Below, in pieces: positions 34,848 to 43,872 of a stretch of DNA of 64,000 bases (the stretch's first letter is position 1; each line of letters begins with the position of its first letter). Source of the DNA: Antarctobacter heliothermus (GTDB taxonomy: Bacteria > Pseudomonadota > Alphaproteobacteria > Rhodobacterales > Rhodobacteraceae); the NCBI RefSeq assembly GCF_900188425.1, contig NZ_FZON01000011.1:1-64000 (forward strand). Direction: 5' to 3'. The notes beneath the pieces were generated by a model. It was given only the letters and a program-made list of their open reading frames with translations. It was not told the DNA's origin and did no database searches. The translations under genes were made by a program, and so were the position numbers.

Positions 34848-35920
34848 AGCAATCCCTTTTCCACCAATTCCGCCAATATCGCATCGCCATCCTGCCCGTG
34901 GCGCGGCGGCGTGCCCACCGGCAAGACCGCCCCGTCAAAGCGCGGCGCGGGCAAGGCGCTGCCCGCCCCATGCCCCCGCGCCGCCATATGCGCATCCTGC
35001 GCCGCCGCATCCGGGCTCAGCACCGGCGCCACGCACGCATCAGTTCCGTCGAAAATCCCAACCCAATGGGCGCACGAGTTTTCGGCGAAAATTCGACCCA
35101 GCTTTACGCCCTGCGCCGCCCACTGATCGGGATCGAATTGCACCGCAAAATCCGGATCGTTCGCCAAGCCCATCTTGTCCAGAAACAGCGCGTAGAACTT
35201 TGGCTCCAGGCATTGCACCGCCACATGCCCCCCGCAAGCACAGGCATAACAGCGCGACCAATGCGGCCCGTCCAGCAAGGATCGCCCCCGCGCGCCGGTA
35301 TCAAACGCCGACCCCAGCGACCGCAACAGCGCCATCATATGCTGCGCCCCGTCGACAATCGCCGCATCCACCACGCAGCCCACACCGCTGGTCCGCGCCT
35401 GCACCAGCCCCGCCAGCATGCCCACCGTCAGATACAGCGCCCCCGCCCCGATATCGCCCAACATCGTCGGCGGCACCCCCGGCACCGCCCCCGGCAGCCC
35501 GCCATAAAACAGCGCCCCCGACAGCCCGAGGTAGTTGAGGTCATGCCCCGCTTGCCACGCACGCGGCCCCTCCTGCCCCCAGCCCGTCATCCGCCCGTAG
35601 ACCAGCGCCGGATGCGCGTCCCGCACCTGCTGCGGCCCCAGCCCCAACCGCTCCATCACGCCGGGGCGCATCCCCTCTATCAGACCGTCCGCGCTGCGGA
35701 TCAGCGCCCGCGCGATCCCCAGATCGCCTGTGTCCTTGAGGTCCAGCGCAATCGCCCGCTTGCCCCGGTCCAGCAGGCCGCTTGCGCCCTTGGCCGGGTT
35801 TTCCGCGCCACCCCTGCGCTGCACCACAATCACCTCGGCCCCCAGATCGGCCAGATGCATGGCAGCAAAGGGCGCGGGCCCCAGCGCCTCGAATTCCACG
35901 ATGCGGATGCCTGTCAGCAT
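34844..35920 (-). CDS. CaiB/BaiF family CoA-transferase (alpha-methylacyl-CoA racemase-like)
   Basis: A 358-residue class III CoA-transferase-family protein: GIRIVEFEALGPAPFAAMHLADLGAEV, DLKDTGDLG, NYLGLSGAL, GHDLNY and the Asp in the GDIGAGALYL segment. Sequence resembles alpha-methylacyl-CoA racemase, which inverts the methyl centre of branched acyl-CoA; CoA transfer is an alternative. GGGAGGA precedes ATG 35920. The palindrome at 35075 lies inside the coding sequence without changing the family length. Confidence 0.9.
   Translation of the reverse strand: MLTGIRIVEFEALGPAPFAAMHLADLGAEVIVVQRRGGAENPAKGASGLLDRGKRAIALDLKDTGDLGIARALIRSADGLIEGMRPGVMERLGLGPQQVRDAHPALVYGRMTGWGQEGPRAWQAGHDLNYLGLSGALFYGGLPGAVPGVPPTMLGDIGAGALYLTVGMLAGLVQARTSGVGCVVDAAIVDGAQHMMALLRSLGSAFDTGARGRSLLDGPHWSRCYACACGGHVAVQCLEPKFYALFLDKMGLANDPDFAVQFDPDQWAAQGVKLGRIFAENSCAHWVGIFDGTDACVAPVLSPDAAAQDAHMAARGHGAGSALPAPRFDGAVLPVGTPPRHGQDGDAILAELVEKGLL
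35075..35095. repeat. AT-rich palindrome inside the CoA-transferase gene
   Basis: CGAGTTTTCG, a G, then CGAAAATTCG: the same design as the perfect palindrome at 27121 with one arm mismatch. It is read in frame as RIFAENS. Because the protein length there looks normal, this may be a chance or converted sequence rather than an insertion. Confidence 0.4.
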
Positions 35921-35977
35921 GTCGGTCCTCCCTGCCTGGCAGGAAAGCGGATGTCGGCGCGAATGGAAAGCGGGATT

Positions 35978-36090
35978 GCGCCGCCTGCGGCGCCGCCGGG
36001 GGGGCGCGCGGGCAAGCCCGCGCCCCGGGGGCTCTGCCCCTCTTGGCCACAAGTGGCCAATTCACCCCGGGATATTTTCGGCCAGAAGAA
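35978..36090 (-). repeat. Long composite palindromic element upstream of the helicase gene
   Basis: The reverse-orientation core CCCCGGGATATTTTCGGCCA plus GAAGAA lies at 36065-36090. Upstream are hairpins GCGCCGC-CT-GCGGCGC (35978-35993), an imperfect GC-rich stem near 36001-36026, GGGGC-TCT-GCCCC (36028-36040) and TTGGCCAC-AA-GTGGCCAA (36043-36060). It occupies about a third of the 318-base gene-free gap 35921-36238; the rest shows no feature apart from the two gene starts. Confidence 0.75.
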
Positions 36091-36238
36091 ACACAAGGGG
36101 TCTGCTGCGTTTGCTTTCCGGGTCGGTCGCAAGGTGATCGACCCTGTTCCTGACCGGAGTTACCTCGGCGCGCGGGCGACACTGACCGCCGCTGTCAAAC
36201 CCGTTTTGCTTTTGCCGCCGCCGGGTTACTTCTCGACC

Positions 36239-38662
36239 ATGACAAGGCTCCCCGACGCTCTGCAACACTGGTTCGACACGCGCGGCTGGCAGGTCCATCC
36301 GCACCAAAAGGCCATGCTGGACCGCGCCGATGCCGCCTGCCTGATGCTGATCGCCCCCACCGGCGGCGGCAAGACGCTGGCAGGGTTCCTGCCGACCCTG
36401 TCGGAACTGACCGAAGAGCCGCGCACCGGGCTGCACACGCTGTATATCTCACCGCTCAAGGCGCTGGCGGCGGACATCCGGCGCAATCTGCGGGTCCCTA
36501 TCGAAGAGGCAAACCTGCCAATCCGGGTCGAGGACCGCACCGGCGACACCCCCGCCAGCCGCAAGAAACGCCAGCGCGCCGACCCGCCGCATATCCTGCT
36601 GACCACGCCTGAAAGCCTGGCGCTGCTGACCTCATACGAGGACGCGCCGCGCATTTTCGCGGGCCTGCAACGGGTTGTGGTGGATGAAATCCATGCGCTG
36701 GCCGAAAGCAAACGGGGTGACCAGTTGATGCTGGCGCTGGCGCGGCTGCAAACGCTCTGCCCCGGCCTGCGCCGCGTCGGTCTGTCCGCCACGGTCGAGG
36801 ACCCGCAGGCCATCGCCCGCCTGCTGGCGCATGGCGATTTCCCCTGTGAGATCCTGCAAGCCGATCCCGGCCCCGACCCGGATATTTCCATGCTGATCAC
36901 CGATGAGGCCCCGCCCTGGGCCGGTGGCGGGGCCAAGTATTCCATCCCCGCCGTGCTGGAACAGGTCAAACGACACCGCACCACGCTGATCTTTCACAAC
37001 ACCCGCGCGCAGGCGGAAATCTATTTCCACAACCTGTGGCTGGCCAATGAGGACTCGCTGCCCATCGGCATCCACCACGGCTCGCTCGACCGGGGCCAGC
37101 GGGAAAAGGTCGAGGCGGCCATGGTCGCGGGCCACTTGCGCGCCATCGTCTGCACCGGGTCGCTGGATCTGGGCATCGACTGGGGCGATGTGGATCTTGT
37201 GATTCAAGTCGGCGCGCCGAAAAACGTCAAGCGGCTGGTGCAGCGGATCGGCCGTGCCAACCACCGCTACAACGCGCCGTCCAAGGCGATCCTTGTCCCC
37301 GCCAACCGATTCGAGGTGGTCGAGTGCCTGGCCGCGCTGGAGGCAGTCAGGGCGCATGATCTGGATGGAGAGCCGCGCGGGCCCGGCCCCCGCGACGTGC
37401 TGTGCCAGCATATCCTGATCGCCGCCGCCTCTGGCCCGTTCGAGGCCGATACGCTGTACACGGAAATGCGTGGCGCTGGCCCCTATGCCGGGCTGACACG
37501 GCCGCAGTTTGACGCCTGCCTGGAGTTTTGCGCCACCGGCGGCTACGCCCTGCGCGCCTACGACCAGTGGAAGCGCCTGATGCAGCGTCCCGACGGGCTG
37601 TGGCAATTGCGCGATCCCCGCTCTGCCGTGCGCATCCGCCAAAACATCGGCACGATTCAGGACACCGACACGCTCAAGGTGCGCTGGCGTGGGCGCGGCG
37701 GCAAGCCGCTGGGCGAGGTCGAAGAAAGCTTTGCCGCCTCGCTGACCAAGGGCGACACCTTTCTGATCGGCGGCCAGATCGTGCGCTATGAGGGGCTGCG
37801 CGAGTTGACGGTGGAGGTCAGCCGCGATCCGGGCCGCAAACCCAAGATCGCCACCTTCATGGGCACCAAGTTCGCCACCTCCACCCAGCTTTCCGACCGT
37901 ATCCTGCGGCTGTTCCAGCAGGACGACTGGCCCGATCTGCCGCCCCACACGCGCGACTGGCTGCACCTGCAACGGCGGGTTTCGCGCCTGCCGGAACCGG
38001 GCCGCCTGCTGGTGGAAAGCTTTCCGCACGACGGGCGGCAGCAACTGGTGGTCTACGGCTTTGCCGGGCGCAACGCGCAGCAGACGCTGGGCCTGCTGCT
38101 GACCAAACGGATGGAAGAGATCGGCCTTGCCCCCATGGGTTTTGTCGCCACCGATTACGCCACGCTGATCTGGGGGCTGGACGCGGTGACGGACCCGGTG
38201 CCGCTGTTCGATCTGGCCGCCCTTGAGGCGGGGCTGGACGGCTGGCTGGCGGGCAACGCGGTGATGAAACGCACCTTTCGCGCGTCGGCCACCATCGCCG
38301 GGCTGATCGAGCGGCAGATCGGCGGCCAGCGCAAGACCGGGCGGCAGGCCACCATGTCGTCGGACATCCTGTATGACACGTTGCTGAAATACGACCCCGA
38401 CCACCTGCTGATGCAGATCACCCGCGAAGAGGCGATGCGCGGGCTGGTCGATTTCGCCCGCATCCGCGAGATGAGCGCCCGCGTCGGGGACCGCATCGAC
38501 CATCTGCGCCTGACCCGCGTCACGCCGCTGGCGGCACCCTTGTTTCTTGAGCAAGGGCGCGTTCCGGTGCGCGGCTCGGCGGATGAGCGGTTGATGGAAG
38601 AAGAGGTCACGCGCCTGCTGAACGAAAGCGGACTGGCGCAGGTTGGGCCCAAGCGCCCCTGA
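36239..38662 (+). CDS. Ligase-associated DEXH-box DNA helicase (Lhr-like)
   Basis: An 807-residue superfamily 2 helicase: APTGGGKT (39-46), DEIH (149-152), LSATVEDP, FHNTRAQAE, and QRIGRANHR, followed by an Lhr-type C-terminal part. It matches the group that accompanies a DNA ligase, an exonuclease and PdeM in a presumed DNA-repair module; PdeM is 68 bases downstream here. The same frame is open for 590 more codons upstream, but those residues are Pro/Arg-rich shadow sequence, so ATG 36239 is chosen. Confidence 0.94.
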   Translation: MTRLPDALQHWFDTRGWQVHPHQKAMLDRADAACLMLIAPTGGGKTLAGFLPTLSELTEEPRTGLHTLYISPLKALAADIRRNLRVPIEEANLPIRVEDRTGDTPASRKKRQRADPPHILLTTPESLALLTSYEDAPRIFAGLQRVVVDEIHALAESKRGDQLMLALARLQTLCPGLRRVGLSATVEDPQAIARLLAHGDFPCEILQADPGPDPDISMLITDEAPPWAGGGAKYSIPAVLEQVKRHRTTLIFHNTRAQAEIYFHNLWLANEDSLPIGIHHGSLDRGQREKVEAAMVAGHLRAIVCTGSLDLGIDWGDVDLVIQVGAPKNVKRLVQRIGRANHRYNAPSKAILVPANRFEVVECLAALEAVRAHDLDGEPRGPGPRDVLCQHILIAAASGPFEADTLYTEMRGAGPYAGLTRPQFDACLEFCATGGYALRAYDQWKRLMQRPDGLWQLRDPRSAVRIRQNIGTIQDTDTLKVRWRGRGGKPLGEVEESFAASLTKGDTFLIGGQIVRYEGLRELTVEVSRDPGRKPKIATFMGTKFATSTQLSDRILRLFQQDDWPDLPPHTRDWLHLQRRVSRLPEPGRLLVESFPHDGRQQLVVYGFAGRNAQQTLGLLLTKRMEEIGLAPMGFVATDYATLIWGLDAVTDPVPLFDLAALEAGLDGWLAGNAVMKRTFRASATIAGLIERQIGGQRKTGRQATMSSDILYDTLLKYDPDHLLMQITREEAMRGLVDFARIREMSARVGDRIDHLRLTRVTPLAAPLFLEQGRVPVRGSADERLMEEEVTRLLNESGLAQVGPKRP

Positions 38663-38730
38663 TCCGCCCCACGACAGCGCACAGCGGCGCGCCTCTTGCG
38701 GCGGGCCGGGCGGCATGGCAAGAACAAGCC

Positions 38731-39411
38731 ATGAACACGCACCCCTTCACCTTCCACGGCGCAGCCCTGCACGCCCTGCCCTCCGGGGCATTATACTGGG
38801 AGCAGACGGGACTACTGGTGGTGTCGGACCTGCATCTGGGGAAATCCGCCCGCCTCTCTGCCGTAGGCGGCGCGCAACTGCCGCCCTACGAGACGCGCGA
38901 GACGCTGCAACGGCTGGACGCCGATCTGGCCGCCACAGGGGCCACTCGCGTGATCTGCCTTGGCGACAGCTTTGACGCGCCGGGCATCGACGCGCATCTG
39001 CCAGAGGACGATCTGCTGTGGATCGCGCGACTGCAGGCGGGGCGCGACTGGACATGGATCGCGGGCAACCACGACCCCGCGCCTGTGGCGCTGACCGGCG
39101 CGCACCGGGCCGAACATCGCGACGGCCCGCTAACCTTTCGCCACATCGCCACGCAGGGCACCACCGCCGAAGTGTCTGGCCACTACCACCCCAAGGCCCG
39201 CTTGACAGTACGCGGGCGCAGCTTGACCCGGCCCTGTTTCCTGCTGGACGCGGACCGCCTGATCCTGCCCGCCTACGGTGCCTATACCGGCGGGCTGTTC
39301 AGCGACAGCCCGGTGCTGAGTGCGCTGATGCGCCCGGACGCACAGGCCATCCTGACCGGCTCGCGCCCCGTCGCCATCCCGATGCCCCGCCGGGCCGCAT
39401 CACGCGCCTGA
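38731..39411 (+). CDS. pdeM: Ligase-associated DNA damage response metallophosphoesterase PdeM
   Basis: A 226-residue calcineurin-like phosphoesterase with the dimetal motifs VVSDLHLGK (32-35 SDLH), LGDSFD, AGNHDP and GHYHPKA. It matches the PdeM family, found next to ligase-associated helicases, and probably acts as a nuclease or phosphodiesterase in DNA repair. The gene follows the helicase in the same operon. Ligase and exonuclease genes of the full module are not in this window. Confidence 0.93.
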   Translation: MNTHPFTFHGAALHALPSGALYWEQTGLLVVSDLHLGKSARLSAVGGAQLPPYETRETLQRLDADLAATGATRVICLGDSFDAPGIDAHLPEDDLLWIARLQAGRDWTWIAGNHDPAPVALTGAHRAEHRDGPLTFRHIATQGTTAEVSGHYHPKARLTVRGRSLTRPCFLLDADRLILPAYGAYTGGLFSDSPVLSALMRPDAQAILTGSRPVAIPMPRRAASRA

Positions 39412-39682
39412 CCTGACCGCGCGTCCCCGCCCACAGCGCCAGCGGCGCAAGGCCCAGACCCGCCACCCCTAACCAGGACGCCGGGGTCATCGGCTCTCCC
39501 AACCCAAAGGTGACCAGCCCCGCCGCCGCAGGCGCGATGCAGACCAGCAGCAGCCCCACGCCACTGGCAAACAGCTGTCCGCGCGCCCAGCGCGGCGCCG
39601 TCTCGCGGTGGTGCAGGGCAGAGGCCCAAAGATACAGGCCAATCGCCGCCAGGAGGACGGCAACCCCCTCAAGAATATGCAT
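39299..39682 (-). CDS. Small membrane protein, three predicted membrane segments
   Basis: A 127-residue protein with hydrophobic segments near residues 4-20, 31-53 and 65-82, then an Arg/Gly-rich basic tail. The tail is encoded antisense to the last 113 bases of pdeM, which is unusual and may mean the true protein ends differently. The segments look like genuine membrane helices, and DNA 39412-39680 has no other gene, so a real gene is likely. No family recognised. Confidence 0.5.
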   Translation of the reverse strand: MHILEGVAVLLAAIGLYLWASALHHRETAPRWARGQLFASGVGLLLVCIAPAAAGLVTFGLGEPMTPASWLGVAGLGLAPLALWAGTRGQVRRVMRPGGASGWRRGASRSGWPVRPGASAHSAPGCR

Positions 39683-39829
39683 AATCCTGTTGTCCCAATG
39701 ATGCATGCCACGCGATCCCACCGCCGACATCCGGCGGCATTGCGCGGGACGACACAGGATATCGGTACGCCGCCACGTCTCTGCAAGAGCCCCTTGCGTG
39801 CCACCGGCAAGATGGGCAACGCTGGGCGC

Positions 39830-40255
39830 ATGGACGATCTGGAAACCCGCATCCGCACCAGCTTTGACCGGCAGGGCATGCTTGTCACCCTTGGCGCAAC
39901 CCTGCTCGACATCACGCCCGGAAAGGTCGTGATTGCCGTCCCGATCCGACCAGAAGTCTCACAACAACAGGGCTATGCCCACGGCGGGCTGGCCTTTGCC
40001 ATCGGCGACAGCGCGGCGGGTTATTCCGCCCTGTCCCTGCTGGACGCCGACAGCGAGGTGGTGACCTCGGAAATGGCGATCCACTACCTTGCCCCCGGCA
40101 GCGGCCAGCGCCTGATTGCGCGCGGATCGGTGATCAAACCGGGCAAACGGATGCTGGTCACGCAGGCCGATGTCTACGCACAGGATCAGGGCAAGGAACG
40201 CCACATCGCCCGGCTGACCGGAACGATGGTGCGCGTCCCCGCCTCCCCAGCCTAA
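39830..40255 (+). CDS. PaaI-family hotdog thioesterase
   Basis: A 141-residue hotdog-fold protein with the PaaI active-site pattern QQQGYAHGGLAFAIGDSAAGYSAL and then IHYLAPG. Such enzymes hydrolyse aryl- or acyl-CoA thioesters in the cytosol as homotetramers. The start ATG 39830 (MDDLETRIR) fits the family length; the open frame begins further upstream without similarity. Its physiological substrate cannot be deduced. Confidence 0.88.
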   Translation: MDDLETRIRTSFDRQGMLVTLGATLLDITPGKVVIAVPIRPEVSQQQGYAHGGLAFAIGDSAAGYSALSLLDADSEVVTSEMAIHYLAPGSGQRLIARGSVIKPGKRMLVTQADVYAQDQGKERHIARLTGTMVRVPASPA

Positions 40256-40260
40256 CCCGC

Positions 40261-41148
40261 CTAACCCAGTACATCCCGCCAACTATGCGCGGGCTGATAG
40301 CCCAGCATCCGCTTGGCCTTGGCGTTGGCATAAAACGTCTCCGCCGCGCCGATCTCACCCTTGACCGGCACGCCCTGATAATACCGCTCTATCAGCTCGG
40401 CTGAACTCAACCCCACCGAATGATCGTCGTTGGAGACGTTGAACACCTCATAGCCCAGCCCGTCAGTGTGCAAACAGCACTCCACCATCTGCCCCAGATC
40501 ACGCGCGTCGATATAGGCAAAGATATTGCGCCGCCGCACGCCGGGATCGGCCATATAGCCCGGGAAATCCTGCGCGTATTCATGCGGCTCGATCACGTTG
40601 TTGATCCGCAGCCCATAAATATCCACGCCAAAGCGCGCCTGAAACCCGCGCGCCGTCACCTCGTTACAGACCTTGGACAGGGCATAGCTGTCCTCGGGCG
40701 TGGTCGGGTGGTCCTCATCAATCGGCAGGTACTCCGGCTTGCGCTCACCATCGGCGAAACAGACGCCATAAGTGGTCTCGGATGAGGCAAAGATCACCTT
40801 GCGGATGCCGGATTTCACCGCCGCGTCGATGACATTATACGTCCCCATCGTGTTCACCCGGTAACATTCATTGTCCGAAGTGATCAGGATGCGCGGCACG
40901 GCGGCAAAATGCACAACCGCGTCAAAGGACGGCACCCCGGTCCCCGGCTCCAGCTCATCCAGACCGGCAAGGCTGTGCATCACGTCATACATCTGGCCCG
41001 CGTCGGTGATGTCGGCAATCCGGTTGTCGACGCCCGCCAGATCCAGCGGCACCCGGTCCACGTTCAGCACCCGATGCCCCTGTTCCAGCAGGTAGGCCAC
41101 CACATGACGCCCCGCCTTGCCCGATCCGCCGGTGAACAGAATACGCAT
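40261..41148 (-). CDS. NAD-dependent epimerase/dehydratase
   Basis: A 295-residue extended-SDR protein. The N-terminal Rossmann fingerprint is FTGGSGKAG, the catalytic Ser-Tyr-Lys appear as FASSETTYG and SYALSKVCNE, and NNVIEPHEY lies in the substrate domain. Family members act on nucleotide sugars or on uronic acids. It ends five bases from the convergent thioesterase gene. AGGAG supports ATG 41148. Confidence 0.9.
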   Translation of the reverse strand: MRILFTGGSGKAGRHVVAYLLEQGHRVLNVDRVPLDLAGVDNRIADITDAGQMYDVMHSLAGLDELEPGTGVPSFDAVVHFAAVPRILITSDNECYRVNTMGTYNVIDAAVKSGIRKVIFASSETTYGVCFADGERKPEYLPIDEDHPTTPEDSYALSKVCNEVTARGFQARFGVDIYGLRINNVIEPHEYAQDFPGYMADPGVRRRNIFAYIDARDLGQMVECCLHTDGLGYEVFNVSNDDHSVGLSSAELIERYYQGVPVKGEIGAAETFYANAKAKRMLGYQPAHSWRDVLG

Positions 41149-41225
41149 GATCAAACTCCTCCACTTTTGACGCGCAGCATGCCGCGCCGACCCGCGAAAC
41201 ACCAGCAGGTGCGGCGCGGGGCGTT

Positions 41226-41582
41226 TTAGTCAGAGAAACACAGCTTGTTGCCATCCAGATCCCGCACATAGGCGGAAAACCGGGGGCCGCGCGCACCCGG
41301 CGCGCCCTCACAGCACCCGCCCAGGGCGATGGCACGGGCGTGAAACGCCGTCACGTCGTCGGGGGTGCCGACGCAAAAGCCAACCATCGTGCCGTTGCCT
41401 CGTGTCGCCGGCTGTTCGTCAAACGGGATCGCGACGGCAAAGGCGAAATCCTCGACCAGCCAGTAAGTCATGCGCTCCACCGGGGAAAACCCGCTGACGC
41501 CGAGGGGCGCAAAAAGCCCGTCGTAGAATGTCCGTGCGGCGGCCATGTCGTTGGTGCCGACAACACAATAGTTCATTTTCAT
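41226..41582 (-). CDS. VOC family (glyoxalase-like) protein
   Basis: A 118-residue vicinal-oxygen-chelate fold with two beta-alpha-beta-beta-beta repeats: NYCVVGTNDMAAARTFYD at the start and FSAYVRDLDGNKLCF at the end, the usual metal-ligand Glu here replaced by Lys-Leu-Cys. That makes it likely non-glyoxalase, perhaps a binding or resistance protein. It is divergent from the WYL regulator, which may control it. Confidence 0.88.
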   Translation of the reverse strand: MKMNYCVVGTNDMAAARTFYDGLFAPLGVSGFSPVERMTYWLVEDFAFAVAIPFDEQPATRGNGTMVGFCVGTPDDVTAFHARAIALGGCCEGAPGARGPRFSAYVRDLDGNKLCFSD

Positions 41583-41684
41583 ACTGTTCTCTCCATATAC
41601 GCCGATGCCCTGCCGTTTGGGTCGGCGGCCCCCTGACGGTTGGCTTGGATAGGGTGGCAGGACGGCATCGTGATATTGATAAAC

Positions 41685-41701
41685 AGGACAGTTTATGTCC
41701 T
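41685..41701. promoter_or_regulatory. Candidate operator of the WYL regulator
   Basis: AGGACA-GTTTA-TGTCCT is a perfect 6-bp inverted repeat with a 5-base centre, ending 10 bases before the regulator ATG and in the divergent region shared with the VOC gene. Position and symmetry fit autoregulation and control of the VOC gene. Inferred, not proven. Confidence 0.45.
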
Positions 41702-41710
41702 ATTTCATCC

Positions 41711-42445
41711 ATGACACGGACAAACACGCAGGGCAGACTGCGGCGGCTGGAATTGCTGGCCGTGCAGTTGAAACAAGAGACGCATTGCACAATCGCGGAT
41801 CTGGCGGCGCAGTTCGGTGTCAGCGCGCGCACCATCGCCCGCGATCTGTCCTTGATGCGGGATCAGGGGATGCCGCTTGACGCGGATCGCGGGCGCGGCG
41901 GCGGCGTGCGGCTGGACCGCACCTGGGGCGTGGGCCGGATGAACCTGTCCTATGCAGAGGCGGTTGACCTGCTGATCAGCATCGCGGTGGCGGAACAGAT
42001 GAACTCGCCCATGTTCCTGGCCAAGCTCGGGGCGGTCAAACGGCAGTTGGTGGCCTCGTTTTCGCCGGAAAAACGCAAGCAGGTGACCCGGTTGAAATCC
42101 CGCATCCTGATCGGCGTCACCGCGTCGACCTACGTTCAGGCCGGTGTCGCGTCGCCGCCGGACCGGGTCGTGCGGGCGCTGCACCGGGCCTTTGTCGATC
42201 AGGAAGTGTTGGAGATCACATACAGGCGCGAGGATGGCCAGACATCCCGGCGCAGGATCGACCCGCAGTATCTCTTGCTGAAATACCCGGTCTGGTACGT
42301 CGTCGCCTTTGACCACCTGCGGGATGGGCCGCGCACCTTTCGCTGTGACCGGCTGTTGACGGCCAAGGCCACCGGCACCCCGTTCCGCCTGCGGCCCAAG
42401 GCAGAGTTTGGCGCGTCCCTTGTTGGCGACGATCTACTGGTGTGA
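41711..42445 (+). CDS. YafY-type transcriptional regulator (HTH_11 plus WYL domain)
   Basis: A 244-residue regulator. Residues 1-65 form a DeoR-like winged helix (RRLELLAVQLKQE, then ADLAAQFGVSARTIARDLSLMRD); the centre is helical; the C-terminal WYL domain shows ITYRREDG, RIDPQYLLLK and VWYVVAFDHLR. WYL domains sense ligands, often nucleic acid or nucleotides. It faces the VOC gene. No clear Shine-Dalgarno is present before ATG 41711. Confidence 0.88.
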   Translation: MTRTNTQGRLRRLELLAVQLKQETHCTIADLAAQFGVSARTIARDLSLMRDQGMPLDADRGRGGGVRLDRTWGVGRMNLSYAEAVDLLISIAVAEQMNSPMFLAKLGAVKRQLVASFSPEKRKQVTRLKSRILIGVTASTYVQAGVASPPDRVVRALHRAFVDQEVLEITYRREDGQTSRRRIDPQYLLLKYPVWYVVAFDHLRDGPRTFRCDRLLTAKATGTPFRLRPKAEFGASLVGDDLLV

Positions 42446-42535
42446 TCGCCGCTCGCCCCCTATCCAGAGGCGGTCAAAGGTTACCCAAACGTAAAAATGC
42501 CTCTGTAACCCCTTGATTTTACACAGGCCGACATC

Positions 42536-42551
42536 TGTCCACGCGTGGACA
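42536..42551. repeat. Perfect 16-base palindrome between convergent genes
   Basis: TGTCCACGCGTGGACA has no loop and lies just downstream of both the regulator and folD. It has no U-tract. It may be a protein-binding site or a weak transcription block; nothing more can be said. Confidence 0.5.
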
Positions 42552-42558
42552 CCCATTT

Positions 42559-43461
42559 TCAGGCAGTCAGCCCCTCAGGCTCTTCCAGCCCATTGGCCCG
42601 GCAGCAGGCCGTCACCGTATTGGCCAGCAGGCAGGCTATCGTCATCGGCCCCACACCGCCCGGCACAGGGGTGATCGCCCCGGCCACCGCAGCGCAGCTT
42701 TCATAGTGGGCATCGCCCACCAGCCGGGTCTTGCCTTCGCCTTTTTCGGGCGCATCAATCCGGTTGATGCCCACGTCAATCACCGTCGCCCCCGGCTTGA
42801 TCCAATCGCCCGGCACCATCTCCGGCCGGCCCACGGCGGCCACGACAATATCCGCGCGGCGAACCACATCGGGCAGGTCTTTTGTCCGCGAATGCGCGAT
42901 GGTCACGGTACAGCTATCGCCCAGCAACAGCTGCGCCATCGGCTTGCCCACGATATTGGACCGCCCGATCACCACCGCATCCATGCCCGACAAAGACCCG
43001 TGATGATCCCGCAGCATCATCAGGCAGCCCAGCGGCGTGCAGGGCACCATCGACTTTTGCCCGGTCCCCAACAGGCCCACGTTCGAGATATGGAACCCAT
43101 CCACATCCTTGGCGGGATCAATGGCGTTGATCACCAGATCCTCGTCCAGATGCTTGGGCAGCGGCAGCTGCACCAGAATGCCATGCACCGCCGGGTCAGC
43201 GTTCAGCTTGTCGATCAACGCCAGCAGATCCGCCTCGGAGGTGTCGATGTCCAGCTTGTGCTCGTAAGAGTTCATGCCGACCTCGGTGGTCATCTTGCCC
43301 TTGGACCGGACATAGACCTGGCTCGCCGGATCCTCACCCACCAGCACCACGGCCAGTCCCGGCGTAATGCCATGCTCTTCTTTCAGGCGGGACACATGCA
43401 CCGCCACCTTTTCCCGCACCTTGGCCGCAAAGGCCTTGCCGTCGATGATCGTCGCGCTCAT
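42559..43461 (-). CDS. folD: Bifunctional methylenetetrahydrofolate dehydrogenase/cyclohydrolase
   Basis: FolD interconverts 5,10-methylene-THF and 10-formyl-THF. The 300 residues include YVRSKGKM (catalytic Lys), [20 protein letters not shown], the NADP loop [14 protein letters not shown] and [17 protein letters not shown]. It overlaps the chorismate mutase gene by four bases, giving the start at 43461. fhs lies 411 bases upstream on the same strand, so the C1-folate enzymes are grouped. Confidence 0.97.
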   Translation of the reverse strand: MSATIIDGKAFAAKVREKVAVHVSRLKEEHGITPGLAVVLVGEDPASQVYVRSKGKMTTEVGMNSYEHKLDIDTSEADLLALIDKLNADPAVHGILVQLPLPKHLDEDLVINAIDPAKDVDGFHISNVGLLGTGQKSMVPCTPLGCLMMLRDHHGSLSGMDAVVIGRSNIVGKPMAQLLLGDSCTVTIAHSRTKDLPDVVRRADIVVAAVGRPEMVPGDWIKPGATVIDVGINRIDAPEKGEGKTRLVGDAHYESCAAVAGAITPVPGGVGPMTIACLLANTVTACCRANGLEEPEGLTA

Positions 43462-43772
43462 CCGTCTTTTCCTTCTGTGCCAATCACCCGCTCTTCGCGG
43501 GCAATCACCGTCTCGATCATGATCCGCCACATCGCCTCGGCCAGATCCGGGTCCAAACCACCCGCCGCCGCCTTGTCCCGGACATGTCCCAGCACCGCCT
43601 CAATACGTCCAGGGGCCCGCGCAGCGATGCCTTCACGCGCCTTCAGAGCCGGGGCGCGGTTCGTATACCGCTCCCGCTCCGCCAAAAGCGCCACCAAGGC
43701 GCTGTCGATCTCGTCGATGCAAACCCGCAGGTCCGCCATGGTTTCGATGGTCTCGGGGGCAGGACGCGCCAT
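43458..43772 (-). CDS. Chorismate mutase (AroQ class)
   Basis: A 104-residue all-helical protein: [30 protein letters not shown], with Arg and Lys residues for chorismate binding, and [14 protein letters not shown] at the end. It converts chorismate to prephenate for Phe and Tyr, or, as in PchB-like proteins, acts on isochorismate; the sequence does not decide. It is translationally coupled to folD. Confidence 0.85.
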   Translation of the reverse strand: MARPAPETIETMADLRVCIDEIDSALVALLAERERYTNRAPALKAREGIAARAPGRIEAVLGHVRDKAAAGGLDPDLAEAMWRIMIETVIAREERVIGTEGKDG

Positions 43773-43872
43773 GAAGTTTCCTCTTTGTCGTCTGGTCCCG
43801 ACCGCCGTAGCCGATAACGGCCCTTGCGTGCAACGCGCCGCCCTCCCCGATGACCTAGGGAGGGCGAAACGG

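Noticed and set aside
34466-36238. A 590-codon open extension upstream of the helicase gene
   Set aside because: Its translation is Pro/Arg/His-rich shadow sequence antisense to the nitroreductase and CoA-transferase genes, and the helicase fold begins at 36239.
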